From assembly GCA_947175335.1 (NCBI GenBank), contig CAMWMF010000003.1, forward strand, positions 62,001 through 126,000: a DNA stretch of 64,000 nt, read 5' to 3'. Shown here in pieces: positions 42,775 through 53,953 of this stretch. Origin of the DNA: an uncultured Clostridia bacterium (GTDB lineage Bacteria > Bacillota > Clostridia > Christensenellales > Pumilibacteraceae). Every line of letters starts with the position of its first letter. Position 1 is the stretch's first letter. The notes under the pieces were generated by a model. It was not told the DNA's origin. It searched no databases and was given only the letters and a program-made list of their open reading frames with translations. The translations under genes were made by a program, and so were the position numbers.

Positions 42775-43607
42775 AACGCACAAGTAAATTCCTTGCCGTT
42801 GGTGCGGCGGTTCTTATAATAGGCGTTGTCATTTGGGTAATAGGTATGTCGATTATAGGCTGGGATTTTTATCGGCTCGATAATACCGAATATACGGCTA
42901 GGTCATACGCTTGCGAGGACGAGGTTAAAAGCATAAGCGTGAGTCTTTCGTCATTTCCGCTGACGGTTAAAAGAGGGGAACGCGTATCGCTCGACTACTA
43001 CGAAGCGGACAATTCGGAAGTGTTTGTAGAGGAAAAAGACGGCGTGCTGTCCGTTGTGGAAAAGTACCAATACAGCCCGTTTAAAAGCGGCTTGTTCAAT
43101 ATAGGTAGGACTTCGCATAAATTCACGCTTACTGTTGTTTCGGGCGCTAAACTTGAAATAAACGGAAATAACAGCGACATTTCGATTGAAGATGCAGACT
43201 TTGAGGATTTTTCTATGCACAGCACAAATGCAAATATTCGTTTTACGCGTGTGAAGTTCGGCAAGCTGAATATTAAATCCACAAACTGCGATTTAACATT
43301 GAACGGTTGCAAAGCGTCGGGTATGACGGTTAAATCGACCAACCTCGATATAACGGCAAAAAACTGTGAGTTCGATTCGGCAGTGATTGACGGCACAAAC
43401 GTCGATTGTGAGTTAGAAATGGTAAAGCTAAACATGCTGTCTTTGGACGCCGTTAATTTGGACGCCGATATAGAGATTGTAGGAAATCAAAACGAGTATA
43501 CAGTACAAACGAGCGGACGCGGCATGCCTGCCCATCGCACGGGCACTACCGACAAACTTATCAAGCTAAGCGGAACAAACAACGATGTTGATCTCAAATT
43601 CGTTTGA
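42771..43607 (+). CDS. DUF4097-type beta-helix protein
   Basis: 278 residues; GAGGAGAG site, overlapping start. One N-terminal transmembrane helix (AVGAAVLIIGVVIWVIGMS) anchors an extracytoplasmic part. After a beta sandwich (VKSISVSLSSFPLTVKRGER) comes a run of short repeating strands (ISIEDADFEDFSMHSTNANI, LNIKSTNCDLTLNGCKAS, TVKSTNLDITAKNCEFDS) that form a right-handed beta-helix-like solenoid of the DUF4097/putative-adhesin family. Third member of the cassette; role in envelope stress is inferred from family context. Confidence 0.9.
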   Translation: MKRTSKFLAVGAAVLIIGVVIWVIGMSIIGWDFYRLDNTEYTARSYACEDEVKSISVSLSSFPLTVKRGERVSLDYYEADNSEVFVEEKDGVLSVVEKYQYSPFKSGLFNIGRTSHKFTLTVVSGAKLEINGNNSDISIEDADFEDFSMHSTNANIRFTRVKFGKLNIKSTNCDLTLNGCKASGMTVKSTNLDITAKNCEFDSAVIDGTNVDCELEMVKLNMLSLDAVNLDADIEIVGNQNEYTVQTSGRGMPAHRTGTTDKLIKLSGTNNDVDLKFV

Positions 43608-43627
43608 TTAAGTAATTATTACAACAC

Positions 43628-43657
43628 AAAACCCTCGCACTTATGTGCGAGGGTTTT
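43628..43657. terminator. Bidirectional terminator
   Basis: Perfect 13-bp stem AAAACCCTCGCAC / GTGCGAGGGTTTT between the convergent DUF4097 gene and nifJ. Confidence 0.92.
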
Positions 43658-43689
43658 GTTGTTTGCTTATATTATGTTATGATAGATGA

Positions 43690-47271
<3,582 letters not shown>

Positions 47272-47297
47272 TTATATAAGTACAACACAACCTTTAT

Positions 47298-47326
47298 ATT
47301 ATATAACGCCACGGATTTAAAGTCAA
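47298..47326 (-). promoter_or_regulatory. Sigma-A promoter of nifJ
   Basis: Minus strand: TTGACT, 17-bp spacer, TATAAT, giving a leader of about 60 nt. An inverted repeat TGTTGTA-N9-TACAACA (47265-47287) lies just downstream of the start point. Confidence 0.8.
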
Positions 47327-47379
47327 GATAATAGCAATGATTTTACGGAAAAACCGCGGCTGTAAATCGTCAAAATATG

Positions 47380-47408
47380 TTGACACAAAACTCAACTTGT
47401 TGTAAAAT
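47380..47408 (+). promoter_or_regulatory. Sigma-A promoter of gatCA
   Basis: TTGACA, 17-bp spacer, TAAAAT with a TG just upstream, 28 bp before the gatC ATG. Confidence 0.8.
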
Positions 47409-47436
47409 TATCTTTGGAAAAAACGTGGAGTGAGCT

Positions 47437-47649
47437 ATGGATAAACTTATGACGGAACAGGATATCGAAAGGCTGAGTAAAGCTGTCGGGATACAAGTAT
47501 CGACGGCGGAAATTGAGCCTATGCATGCGCATATCCGAAAACAGTTACATAGCTTCGAAGCGCTCGACAATATCGATACAAACGGAATTGACCCCACATT
47601 CGATTTGCAGGGCGAGGGTAGATTTACGGTAGGCAGGCTGGGCGTATGA
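47437..47649 (+). CDS. gatC: Aspartyl/glutamyl-tRNA amidotransferase subunit C (short)
   Basis: 70 residues; GGAG site. GatC stabilises the GatA-GatB complex that amidates Glu-tRNA(Gln) or Asp-tRNA(Asn). The N-terminal helix (TEQDIERLSKAVGIQVSTAE), the linker (LHSFEALDNIDTNGIDPTFD) and the gene's position before gatA fit GatC, but it is short (usual 95 or more) and lacks the usual C-terminal extension. Overlaps gatA by 4 bp. Confidence 0.82.
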   Translation: MDKLMTEQDIERLSKAVGIQVSTAEIEPMHAHIRKQLHSFEALDNIDTNGIDPTFDLQGEGRFTVGRLGV

Positions 47650-48983
47650 ATATAACCGATTTGACAGCCGTTTCTCTTGCCGCGGCTATATCGAGCGGGG
47701 AAGTTACTCCTACCGATGTTGTTACGAAATGCCTTGGCAAAATACAAGGCGATAGACAACTGAACAACTTTATTACGGTGTGTGCCGACCAAGCGCTAAA
47801 AGAGGCGCAAGCCGCCGAACGAGAAATCAAAAACGGCAAGCACACCGATAAAAAACTTTTGGGCGTGCCCGTTGCGGTAAAGGATAATATTTGCGTAGCG
47901 GGCGTGCAAACCACCTGTGCGTCGCATTTGCTGTACGATTACGTGCCCGACAGCGACGCGGAAGTAGTTGCAAGGCTAAAACGCGCGGGTGCGATAATAA
48001 TAGGCAAAACCAATATGGACGAGTTCGCGTTTGGCAGCGCCAACGAATACTCGGCTTACGGTTGCGTGCGTAACGTGCGGGATAATAACCGCGTTGCGGG
48101 CGGAAGCTCGGGCGGCTCGGCAAACGCCGTCGCGGCGGGCGAGACGGTGCTTGCGCTGGGTACGGACACAGGCGGCTCGGTGCGCCAGCCCGCAGCATTT
48201 TGCGGCGTGGTAGGGCTTAAACCCACGTACGGCGCGATTAGTAGACAAGGCGTAATAGGACTGTGTCCGTCTATGGAACAGGTAGGAATGCTGTCCAAAA
48301 CATGCGACGACGCGCTGCTGTTGTTTTCTGTGGCGTCGGGTCAGGAAATGCGCGCATTGGACGGCAACGTGCGCGGAATAACGATAGGTATTGCAAAGGA
48401 ATTTTTGCAGGCGGAAAAGAGCGACGGCGTAGCAAAGGTGTTTAATAATGCGATAGAGCAGTTAAAGGCGCTTGGCGTAAACGTAGTGGAAGTGTCTATA
48501 CCGTCATTCTTTGCGGGGTTGTCCGCGTACCATGTATTGTCGTCGGCAGAGGCTGTAAATGCGTTCAAAAAAGTTGTCGAGGCGCATCCTACCACCGCAC
48601 TGCTGGGTGGCGAGGTCAAGCGGCGAATGTTGACGGGCGCGGTTGTTACCGACGGCGAAAACTACGACAAGCTGTACGTAAAGGCGGCAAAGGTGCGCAC
48701 CGTTATAACTGCCGAATATCTTAAAGCATTAAGCGGTTGCGACGCATTGTTATGTCCGACCACTGCGACGGTTGCTACACCCATAGGCGGCATTACCGAT
48801 CCGCAGCAGGAGCATATGTGCGATTCGTACCTTGCACCCGTGTCTCTTGCGGGATTGCCGGCTGTAAGCGTTCCGTTCGGGAGTGAGTTCGGCTTGCCGA
48901 TAGGTATACAAATTATAGGCAAGCGCAACGGGGAAAGAGAGATTTTGAATATAGGAAAAGGTTTGATGAACGCTGTCCGATAG
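47646..48983 (+). CDS. gatA: Glutamyl-tRNA(Gln) amidotransferase subunit A
   Basis: 445 residues. Amidase-signature enzyme releasing ammonia from glutamine. The catalytic Lys79 (LLGVPVAVKDNI), cis-Ser154 (AGGSSGGSANAVAAGE) and nucleophile Ser178 (LGTDTGGSVRQPA) fall at the same positions as in characterised bacterial GatA. The C-terminal part is slightly short against the usual 480 or so. gatB is not downstream; the next gene is a germination protein, so the complex partner must be encoded elsewhere. The stop lies in the loop of a terminator. Confidence 0.93.
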   Translation: MNITDLTAVSLAAAISSGEVTPTDVVTKCLGKIQGDRQLNNFITVCADQALKEAQAAEREIKNGKHTDKKLLGVPVAVKDNICVAGVQTTCASHLLYDYVPDSDAEVVARLKRAGAIIIGKTNMDEFAFGSANEYSAYGCVRNVRDNNRVAGGSSGGSANAVAAGETVLALGTDTGGSVRQPAAFCGVVGLKPTYGAISRQGVIGLCPSMEQVGMLSKTCDDALLLFSVASGQEMRALDGNVRGITIGIAKEFLQAEKSDGVAKVFNNAIEQLKALGVNVVEVSIPSFFAGLSAYHVLSSAEAVNAFKKVVEAHPTTALLGGEVKRRMLTGAVVTDGENYDKLYVKAAKVRTVITAEYLKALSGCDALLCPTTATVATPIGGITDPQQEHMCDSYLAPVSLAGLPAVSVPFGSEFGLPIGIQIIGKRNGEREILNIGKGLMNAVR

Positions 48984-48998
48984 TGACGGCGTTTTTTG
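48970..48998 (+). terminator. Terminator overlapping the gatA stop codon
   Basis: Stem ACGCTGTC / GACGGCGT (one G-U pair), TAG in the loop, then T6. Confidence 0.75.
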
Positions 48999-49046
48999 TT
49001 TGATTGTACACGCATAATAATATTCGCCCTTTCGCACAATAACGGT

Positions 49047-50459
49047 ATGGAAGCGGCACAGCGTATTTTGGATAAGTTTTCCACGCCCGACAATGTGGTT
49101 TCGCACGAATTTAAGTGCGGCAAGGTTTCGGGCGTGTTGATAGTTCAGCCCGATTTGTCGGACGCTGCTACGGCGCGCGCCGTCGTTTTTGCGTTGGAAA
49201 ATACGGCGCAAAAACTAGGTTCGTTGGAGGAATTCAGCCGCTACGCGTTGCTCGAATACGACGTGACCATTTCGGACGATGTCGACGATTGCGTAAACAA
49301 GCTGCTCAACGGCGATATGCTGTTGTGCATAGAGGACGAAAGCCGTTACGCCGTGATAAATGCGCGCAAGTACACCACGCGCGGCATTACCGAGCCGCCC
49401 ACCGAAACTGTTATGCGCGGCCCGCGCGAGGGGTTTATAGAGGACTTAAAGACCAATCTTTCGCTGTTGGAGCGGCGGCTTAAAACGCCCGATCTTGCCA
49501 TAGAGCGAATGGAGATAGGGCGAAAAAGCAAGACGGCAATAGCGTTGTGCTATCTAAGCTCGGTCGCCGACGAAAAGGTGATAAAGAACGTTAAAAAGCG
49601 GCTGGAAAAAATCGACATAGACGGCATAGTGGACAGTCACTACCTCGTGCCGTATATCGAGGAAAAACCGCTGTCGCTGTTCAATCAAACGGGACTTAGC
49701 GAAAAGCCGGATATAGTAACGGCAAAGCTATTGGAAGGGCGTGTGGCGATTTTTGTCGACGGCTCGCCGATGGTGATAACCGTGCCGTTTGTAGTGGTGG
49801 AGGAGTTCCAGTCTGGCGAGGATTATTACCAGCGTTCGACATACGGCACCTTTGTGCGATTGCTGCGGTACTTGGGATTGATACTTGCGCTGTTGTTGCC
49901 AGGGCTGTACGTGGCGCTGCAAAACTTCCACTATACGCTCATACCCGTGCGGTTTATGGTAACGCTTATGACGGCAATAAAGGGTATACCGCTTTCGCCG
50001 CTTGCGGAAACGGTTTTCGTGTTGCTCTTGTTCGAGATTATACGCGAGGCGAGCGTGCGCATGCCGCGCGCCGTCGGTATGGCTATGAGCATAGTGGGCG
50101 CGCTGGTGCTTGGCGAAACGGCGGTCAGCGCGGGGCTTATAAGCTCGCCTGCGGTAATGGTTATCGCACTGAGCTCGATTGCATTGTTTACCGTGCCGTC
50201 GATGATAGGCGCTATGAGCGTGCTCAGAATTTTGTATACGCTTATAGGCGGGCTTTGCGGATTGTTCGGCTTGATACTTGCCGTATTGTTTACTCTGCAT
50301 TATATTTGCTCGCTAAACGCATACGACGCGCCGTACCTTGCGCCGTTTACGCCGCTGGTGTATTCCGACTTTAAGGACGCTATAGAACGTAGTCCGTTCC
50401 CGACGATGAAGCAGCGGCCGAGAAGCATACCCAACAACAATCCGACAAGACAAGCATAA
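49047..50459 (+). CDS. GerA-family spore germinant receptor subunit A
   Basis: About 470 residues from ATG 49047; the frame continues upstream to a TTG at 48996 inside a terminator T tract, an unlikely start. No clear ribosome site. Family core: VMRGPREGFIEDLKTNLSLL with ERRLKTPDLAIERMEIGRKS, KPDIVTAKLLEGRVAIFVDG, then transmembrane helices from about residue 275 (RLLRYLGLILALLLPGLYVA) to 440. GerA-type A subunits form the inner-membrane receptor that senses germinants. The N-terminal domain is somewhat short. First of a three-gene operon; no promoter recognised. Confidence 0.92.
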   Translation: MEAAQRILDKFSTPDNVVSHEFKCGKVSGVLIVQPDLSDAATARAVVFALENTAQKLGSLEEFSRYALLEYDVTISDDVDDCVNKLLNGDMLLCIEDESRYAVINARKYTTRGITEPPTETVMRGPREGFIEDLKTNLSLLERRLKTPDLAIERMEIGRKSKTAIALCYLSSVADEKVIKNVKKRLEKIDIDGIVDSHYLVPYIEEKPLSLFNQTGLSEKPDIVTAKLLEGRVAIFVDGSPMVITVPFVVVEEFQSGEDYYQRSTYGTFVRLLRYLGLILALLLPGLYVALQNFHYTLIPVRFMVTLMTAIKGIPLSPLAETVFVLLLFEIIREASVRMPRAVGMAMSIVGALVLGETAVSAGLISSPAVMVIALSSIALFTVPSMIGAMSVLRILYTLIGGLCGLFGLILAVLFTLHYICSLNAYDAPYLAPFTPLVYSDFKDAIERSPFPTMKQRPRSIPNNNPTRQA

Positions 50460-50464
50460 TTATT

Positions 50465-50497
50465 AATTCGGAATTCGGAATTATGAATTCGGAATTA
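50465..50497. repeat. Dispersed palindromic repeat, copy 2
   Basis: Same 33-bp unit as at 33761 (AATTCGGAATTCGGAATTAT then GAATTCGGAATTA), between the first two germination genes. Confidence 0.85.
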
Positions 50498-50505
50498 ACT
50501 TACAT

Positions 50506-51705
50506 ATGGAAGCAACACAACAACAAACAAATAATTCGGCGCTCGGCAGCGAAAACACGAAAAACGCGGGCACGACCAACACTCGCGAAACCAAGCAAGC
50601 GTCGGGCAAGCAGCTTGTGGCAATAATATTCATTCTTGCAATGGCGACAAAAATGTTTTTGCTGCCCATATTTCTCATACAAGCGTCGGGGCGTGACGGC
50701 TATCTTATTCTTACGGTGTACGGCGTTTTCGACCTTATCACGCTCGTGCCGATGATTATTGCGATAAGAAAGTGCGACGTCGATTTTTTTGAACTGCTCT
50801 CGTCCGTGCTCGGCAAGGTGGGCGCGAAAATCGTTGTGGCTATAATAGGATTGTTTTTGTTTTTCAAGCTGAACACAGCCGTCGCCGAAATTTTAACGTT
50901 TTACGGCACAAACGTGCTTGCCGACTTCGATACGAGTATGATGATTATTGTACTATTGGTGTTTTTGACGGCGGCGGGTACGCATACGCTACGCAGTCTA
51001 AGCAGACTTAATGAGATTTTGGTTCCGATAATAGTTGTGTGTCTTGCGGTGCTTGTCGCTATCGTCGTGCTTACCGGCTTCGATCTCGGCAATATTTTGC
51101 CCGCCGTCGCGGACGGTAAAGGCTTTACGGCGGCACTGCTTAAACATCCCGCATGGGTGGGGGATTTTACTCCGCTCGTGCTGTTTATAGGCAGGACTAA
51201 AACCAAAAAGTACACGTGGTGCTTTGCGGCAGGATCGGGCGTCATCGGCACCGGCATAGCCGTGTTTTTCGCAATCGCGCTGTCGGCGGCGTTCGGCAAC
51301 GTTCCGATGCTTATCGATTCAACAACCAATATTTCCAACATTCTTCAATTTTCGGTTGGAAACGTGTACGGCAGGCTGGATATGTTCTCATCCGTCGTGT
51401 GGAGCGTGTCGGTGTTTATCGAGGCGGCGCTGTTCTTTTACGCAACGTGTAGGTGCGTGTCGTTTGTTATAGGCAAAAACGCGCACTTTATAATATCGCT
51501 GTGTGCGTGCGTCGCAACGTACGTCGTACAGGTTTTTGCGTTTACCGACCCGATGATACTTTCGCTTTGCGTAACGTCGTATGCGTGCGCGATAATCACG
51601 CCGACTATGGCAGTGGGTATACCCGTGCTCGCGCTTGTTTGCGGCGCGGTTTACAACAAAAAGAATAAAGGCGACGCAAAAGCGGCGGGGAGGCAATCGG
51701 CATGA
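50506..51705 (+). CDS. GerB-family (APC-type) germination permease subunit
   Basis: 399 residues. Residues 1-33 are polar and disordered (QQQTNNSALGSENTKNAGT). About ten transmembrane helices follow (LVAIIFILAMATKMFLLPIF and later segments), of the amino-acid/polyamine/organocation transporter fold used by GerAB/GerKB to bind germinants. The ATG at 50506 directly follows a dispersed palindromic repeat and has no ribosome site, so start and coupling to the upstream gene are uncertain. Overlaps the next gene by 4 bp. Confidence 0.88.
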   Translation: MEATQQQTNNSALGSENTKNAGTTNTRETKQASGKQLVAIIFILAMATKMFLLPIFLIQASGRDGYLILTVYGVFDLITLVPMIIAIRKCDVDFFELLSSVLGKVGAKIVVAIIGLFLFFKLNTAVAEILTFYGTNVLADFDTSMMIIVLLVFLTAAGTHTLRSLSRLNEILVPIIVVCLAVLVAIVVLTGFDLGNILPAVADGKGFTAALLKHPAWVGDFTPLVLFIGRTKTKKYTWCFAAGSGVIGTGIAVFFAIALSAAFGNVPMLIDSTTNISNILQFSVGNVYGRLDMFSSVVWSVSVFIEAALFFYATCRCVSFVIGKNAHFIISLCACVATYVVQVFAFTDPMILSLCVTSYACAIITPTMAVGIPVLALVCGAVYNKKNKGDAKAAGRQSA

Positions 51706-52907
51706 CACAGCGAAAAAAATTGCTTATATACAAGGCGTTACTGTTTTTGTTCGCGTTCTTTATAGCGTTTATGCCGACCACTTCGCTGCGCAACAAGGAA
51801 GTGAACAGCCGCGTTATCGTCGGAATTTTGGGGCTTGACGGCGGAGACGGCGATAAGGTAAGTCTTACCGCGCAGTACGTAATGCCTACCGAGGCGCAGG
51901 GCTCTACGGGCAAGGACACCGTAACGGTCGAGGGCGAAACGCTGGACGAGGCGGCGGAAGCGCTAAACACCGCGCTCGGTAGGCGGGTGGAGCTCGGTCA
52001 TTGCTCAATGGTTATTGTGGGCAAAGATGCAAAGCCCGAATTATTGGGCTCGTTGATGACGGCGACAGACGTTACCGCCGATGTTTGGATGGCGGCCGCC
52101 GAAGATAAGGCGGAGGATTTAATAGCCGACCTTACAGACTTTATGTCCAAGACGGGCGCGACCGACGCCAACTTTATAGCGTACAGCGCGCGCAAGGCGC
52201 ATATAGCCACCAATACGCTGTTGGGCTTTTTGTCCGACCTCGGAAGCGCGTCCAAAACCGCATATATGCCGCTTGTGGAAATGCAGAGCGGCAAAGCGAG
52301 CGAAGGCGGATCCTCGGGCGGCGGCGGTTCAGGCGGCGGCAAAGGTGGCGACAGCGGCGGCGGAAGTAGCGAAGGCGGAAAAGGCGGCGAAAGCGAGGGT
52401 GAGCAAAAGACGGGCATGAAGGTGGAAAAGCTTGCCATGTACGGCGAAAACGGCAGGGTAGGCATATTCGATTCCACTTCGGCGCGCGGCGTGGCGTGGG
52501 TGAGCGCACCCGTGGAAAAGGGCACGGTATGCTCGGACGTGGAGTACGATGGCAAGACGATAAAAGGCGTGTGCGGCAGACTGCTCAAAAAACACGCTTC
52601 TGTAAAAGTCGATAGCAAGACGGGCGAAGCGACTATCAAGATAAAGGCGTTTATCGAGCCGCACGGGGATAAGTTCAATTCGCTGTTTGCCACCAACAGC
52701 AGCAAGGCTAACGACGCGCTTATTGCCGGCTACAAAAAGAAAATTCAAGGCGAGGTAGAAAGCGCAATCGGCAGCTCGTTTGAGATAAACGCCGACCCGC
52801 TGTTTATCGGCAGGGAGTTTTACAGATATAGTCCGAACTACTTTATGTCCGAATACGATTACTCTTCCGTTAAGATAAAGTACGATATAGATATTTCTTT
52901 GAAATAA
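51702..52907 (+). CDS. GerC-family germination protein, atypical (no lipobox, Gly-rich insert)
   Basis: 401 residues; strong GGGGAGG site. Domain order fits Ger(x)C: an N-terminal domain with LGLDGGDGDKVSLTAQYVMP, ETLDEAAEALNTALGRRVEL, a domain 2 segment, and the C-terminal domain (VKVDSKTGEATIKIKAFIEP, FIGREFYRYSPNYFMSEYDY). Normal GerC proteins are lipoproteins, but here the N-terminal helix (IYKALLFLFAFFIAFMP) has no Cys lipobox, so it is an uncleaved anchor or signal. A Gly/Ser-rich insert of about 45 residues sits near residues 195-240. Third gene of the germination operon. Confidence 0.83.
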   Translation: MTQRKKLLIYKALLFLFAFFIAFMPTTSLRNKEVNSRVIVGILGLDGGDGDKVSLTAQYVMPTEAQGSTGKDTVTVEGETLDEAAEALNTALGRRVELGHCSMVIVGKDAKPELLGSLMTATDVTADVWMAAAEDKAEDLIADLTDFMSKTGATDANFIAYSARKAHIATNTLLGFLSDLGSASKTAYMPLVEMQSGKASEGGSSGGGGSGGGKGGDSGGGSSEGGKGGESEGEQKTGMKVEKLAMYGENGRVGIFDSTSARGVAWVSAPVEKGTVCSDVEYDGKTIKGVCGRLLKKHASVKVDSKTGEATIKIKAFIEPHGDKFNSLFATNSSKANDALIAGYKKKIQGEVESAIGSSFEINADPLFIGREFYRYSPNYFMSEYDYSSVKIKYDIDISLK

Positions 52908-52918
52908 GTAAAAATCGT

Positions 52919-52947
52919 TTGACAAAAGGGAAAATATTTTATATAAT
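52919..52947 (+). promoter_or_regulatory. Consensus sigma-A promoter of rpsU
   Basis: TTGACA, 17-bp spacer, TATAAT; both boxes perfect. Confidence 0.93.
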
Positions 52948-53000
52948 ATGTAAGCTAACATTAGCAAATCGGAGTTCTCGGAACGAAGGAGGTGTGAATA

Positions 53001-53174
53001 ATGGCAGTAATCCGCGTAGGCGAAAACGAATCGCTCGACAGCGCACTCAAACGTTTCAAACGTAAGTGCCAAAAGGATAATATCCTCGGCGATATGCGCA
53101 AAAAGGAGTACTACGAAAAGCCCTCCGTCAAGCGTAAAAAGAAGAAGGAAGCAGCTCGTAAACGCTTCCGTTAA
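53001..53174 (+). CDS. rpsU: 30S ribosomal protein S21
   Basis: 57 residues, typical of Firmicutes S21. [20 protein letters not shown] at the N-terminus, then [20 protein letters not shown] and a basic tail ending RKRFR. AAGGAGGTGTG lies 10 bp before the ATG. S21 binds the small ribosomal subunit near the anti-Shine-Dalgarno region. Its own consensus promoter and terminator make it monocistronic here, not linked to the usual yqeY neighbour. Confidence 0.97.
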   Translation: MAVIRVGENESLDSALKRFKRKCQKDNILGDMRKKEYYEKPSVKRKKKKEAARKRFR

Positions 53175-53230
53175 TGTTCCGAACCAAAAAGAATTTTACT
53201 ACGGTTAAGTCCGTAGCATAAATTTATTTC

Positions 53231-53265
53231 CGCGGTACCGCAAATATCGGTATCGCGTTTTCTTT
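53231..53265 (+). terminator. Terminator after rpsU
   Basis: 9-bp stem CGCGGTACC / GGTATCGCG (one G-U pair), then TTTTCTTTT. Confidence 0.8.
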
Positions 53266-53359
53266 TGTCGTCGTCACAATATTTTGCGTGCGGTTTTCGA
53301 CGAAAAACGCAGTATGTTGCGGTGCATAAAAGTATACAAAATCGCCCATTTGCAAACTG

Positions 53360-53388
53360 TTGACATTTAGCTTTTTATGCGTTTTAAT
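53360..53388 (+). promoter_or_regulatory. Sigma-A promoter of the Spo0A-C-like gene
   Basis: TTGACA, 17-bp spacer, TTTAAT, 35 bp before the ATG. Confidence 0.75.
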
Positions 53389-53423
53389 GGGATTACTCTC
53401 AAAAAACTTGAACGGAGTGACTC

Positions 53424-53750
53424 ATGAAAAAACGAGATTTTATTATCATTACGCTAGTGAAAATAGGGTTTCGCACCTCGCTGAAAGGCTTTGACCAATT
53501 TTGTATGTGCTTGGATTTGTATTCCGAGGACCCGACGCGCACTATCGGCAGCATTTACGAATGTATTGCGCGCAACTTTAACTGCACTGTAAGTTCGGTG
53601 GAAAAGAATTTGCGCCGTCTCTTTATGAGCTCCAACGCCACCGCCGCAATAAGCCGACTGTTCGGCATGGAGTTTTGCGACACAGGCAACAAGGAAATCG
53701 TGTCTATGTTTTCCAACTACGTATCGTTACAACGCGGATGCTACTGTTAA
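53424..53750 (+). CDS. Free-standing Spo0A C-terminal-type DNA-binding domain protein
   Basis: 108 residues; GGAG site, own promoter. The whole protein aligns with the DNA-binding domain of Spo0A: LVKIGFRTSLKGFDQFCMCL (helices of the domain), DPTRTIGSIYECIARNFNCT, VSSVEKNLRRLF (recognition helix; Spo0A has SRVERAIRHA) and AISRLFGMEF near the end. The phosphoacceptor receiver domain is absent, and the upstream sequence holds a promoter rather than a receiver gene, so this is not a broken full-length spo0A. It might bind 0A-box-like sites without phosphorylation control, as repressor or competitor. The recognition helix differs enough that site preference may have changed. Confidence 0.8.
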   Translation: MKKRDFIIITLVKIGFRTSLKGFDQFCMCLDLYSEDPTRTIGSIYECIARNFNCTVSSVEKNLRRLFMSSNATAAISRLFGMEFCDTGNKEIVSMFSNYVSLQRGCYC

Positions 53751-53781
53751 TTCGGAATTCGGAATTATGAATTAGGAATTA
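53749..53781. repeat. Dispersed palindromic repeat, copy 3
   Basis: AATTCGGAATTCGGAATTAT then GAATTAGGAATTA; overlaps the stop codon of the Spo0A-C-like gene. Confidence 0.8.
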
Positions 53782-53806
53782 ATAAAAGGATAATATTAAG
53801 AGATTG

Positions 53807-53854
53807 TGCGGCTATGCATAAATACCTCGTGAGGCTAAAAAGGCGTTAGCCGCA
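53807..53854. other. Structured hairpin region
   Basis: TGCGGCTA pairs with TAGCCGCA around an inner CCTCGTGAGG hairpin, between the two inverted copies of the dispersed repeat. Possibly a terminator-like or small RNA structure. Confidence 0.45.
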
Positions 53855-53862
53855 TTTATATA

Positions 53863-53896
53863 ACACAAAAAAATCACACAGTTTGTAACTGTGTGA
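53863..53896 (-). terminator. Terminator of argGH
   Basis: Perfect 10-bp stem TCACACAGTT / AACTGTGTGA with a 3-nt loop; on the minus strand it is followed by T7. Confidence 0.9.
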
Positions 53897-53916
53897 AATA
53901 ATAGCCGTATTACCGA

Positions 53917-53950
53917 TAATTCCGAATTCCGCATTCCTAATTCCGAATTA
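53917..53950. repeat. Dispersed palindromic repeat, copy 4 (inverted)
   Basis: TAATTCCGAATTCCGCATTC then CTAATTCCGAATTA, in opposite orientation to copy 3, ending 4 bp before the argH stop. Confidence 0.8.
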
Positions 53951-53953
53951 TAC

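Noticed and set aside
49004..49040. Leaderless promoter for the GerA-family gene
   Set aside because: CACAAT lies 6 bp before the ATG, but no -35 at 16-18 bp; not counted with the leaderless set.
53220..53423. An unannotated receiver-domain gene upstream of the Spo0A-C-like gene
   Set aside because: The interval holds a terminator and a promoter and has no open frame of useful length.
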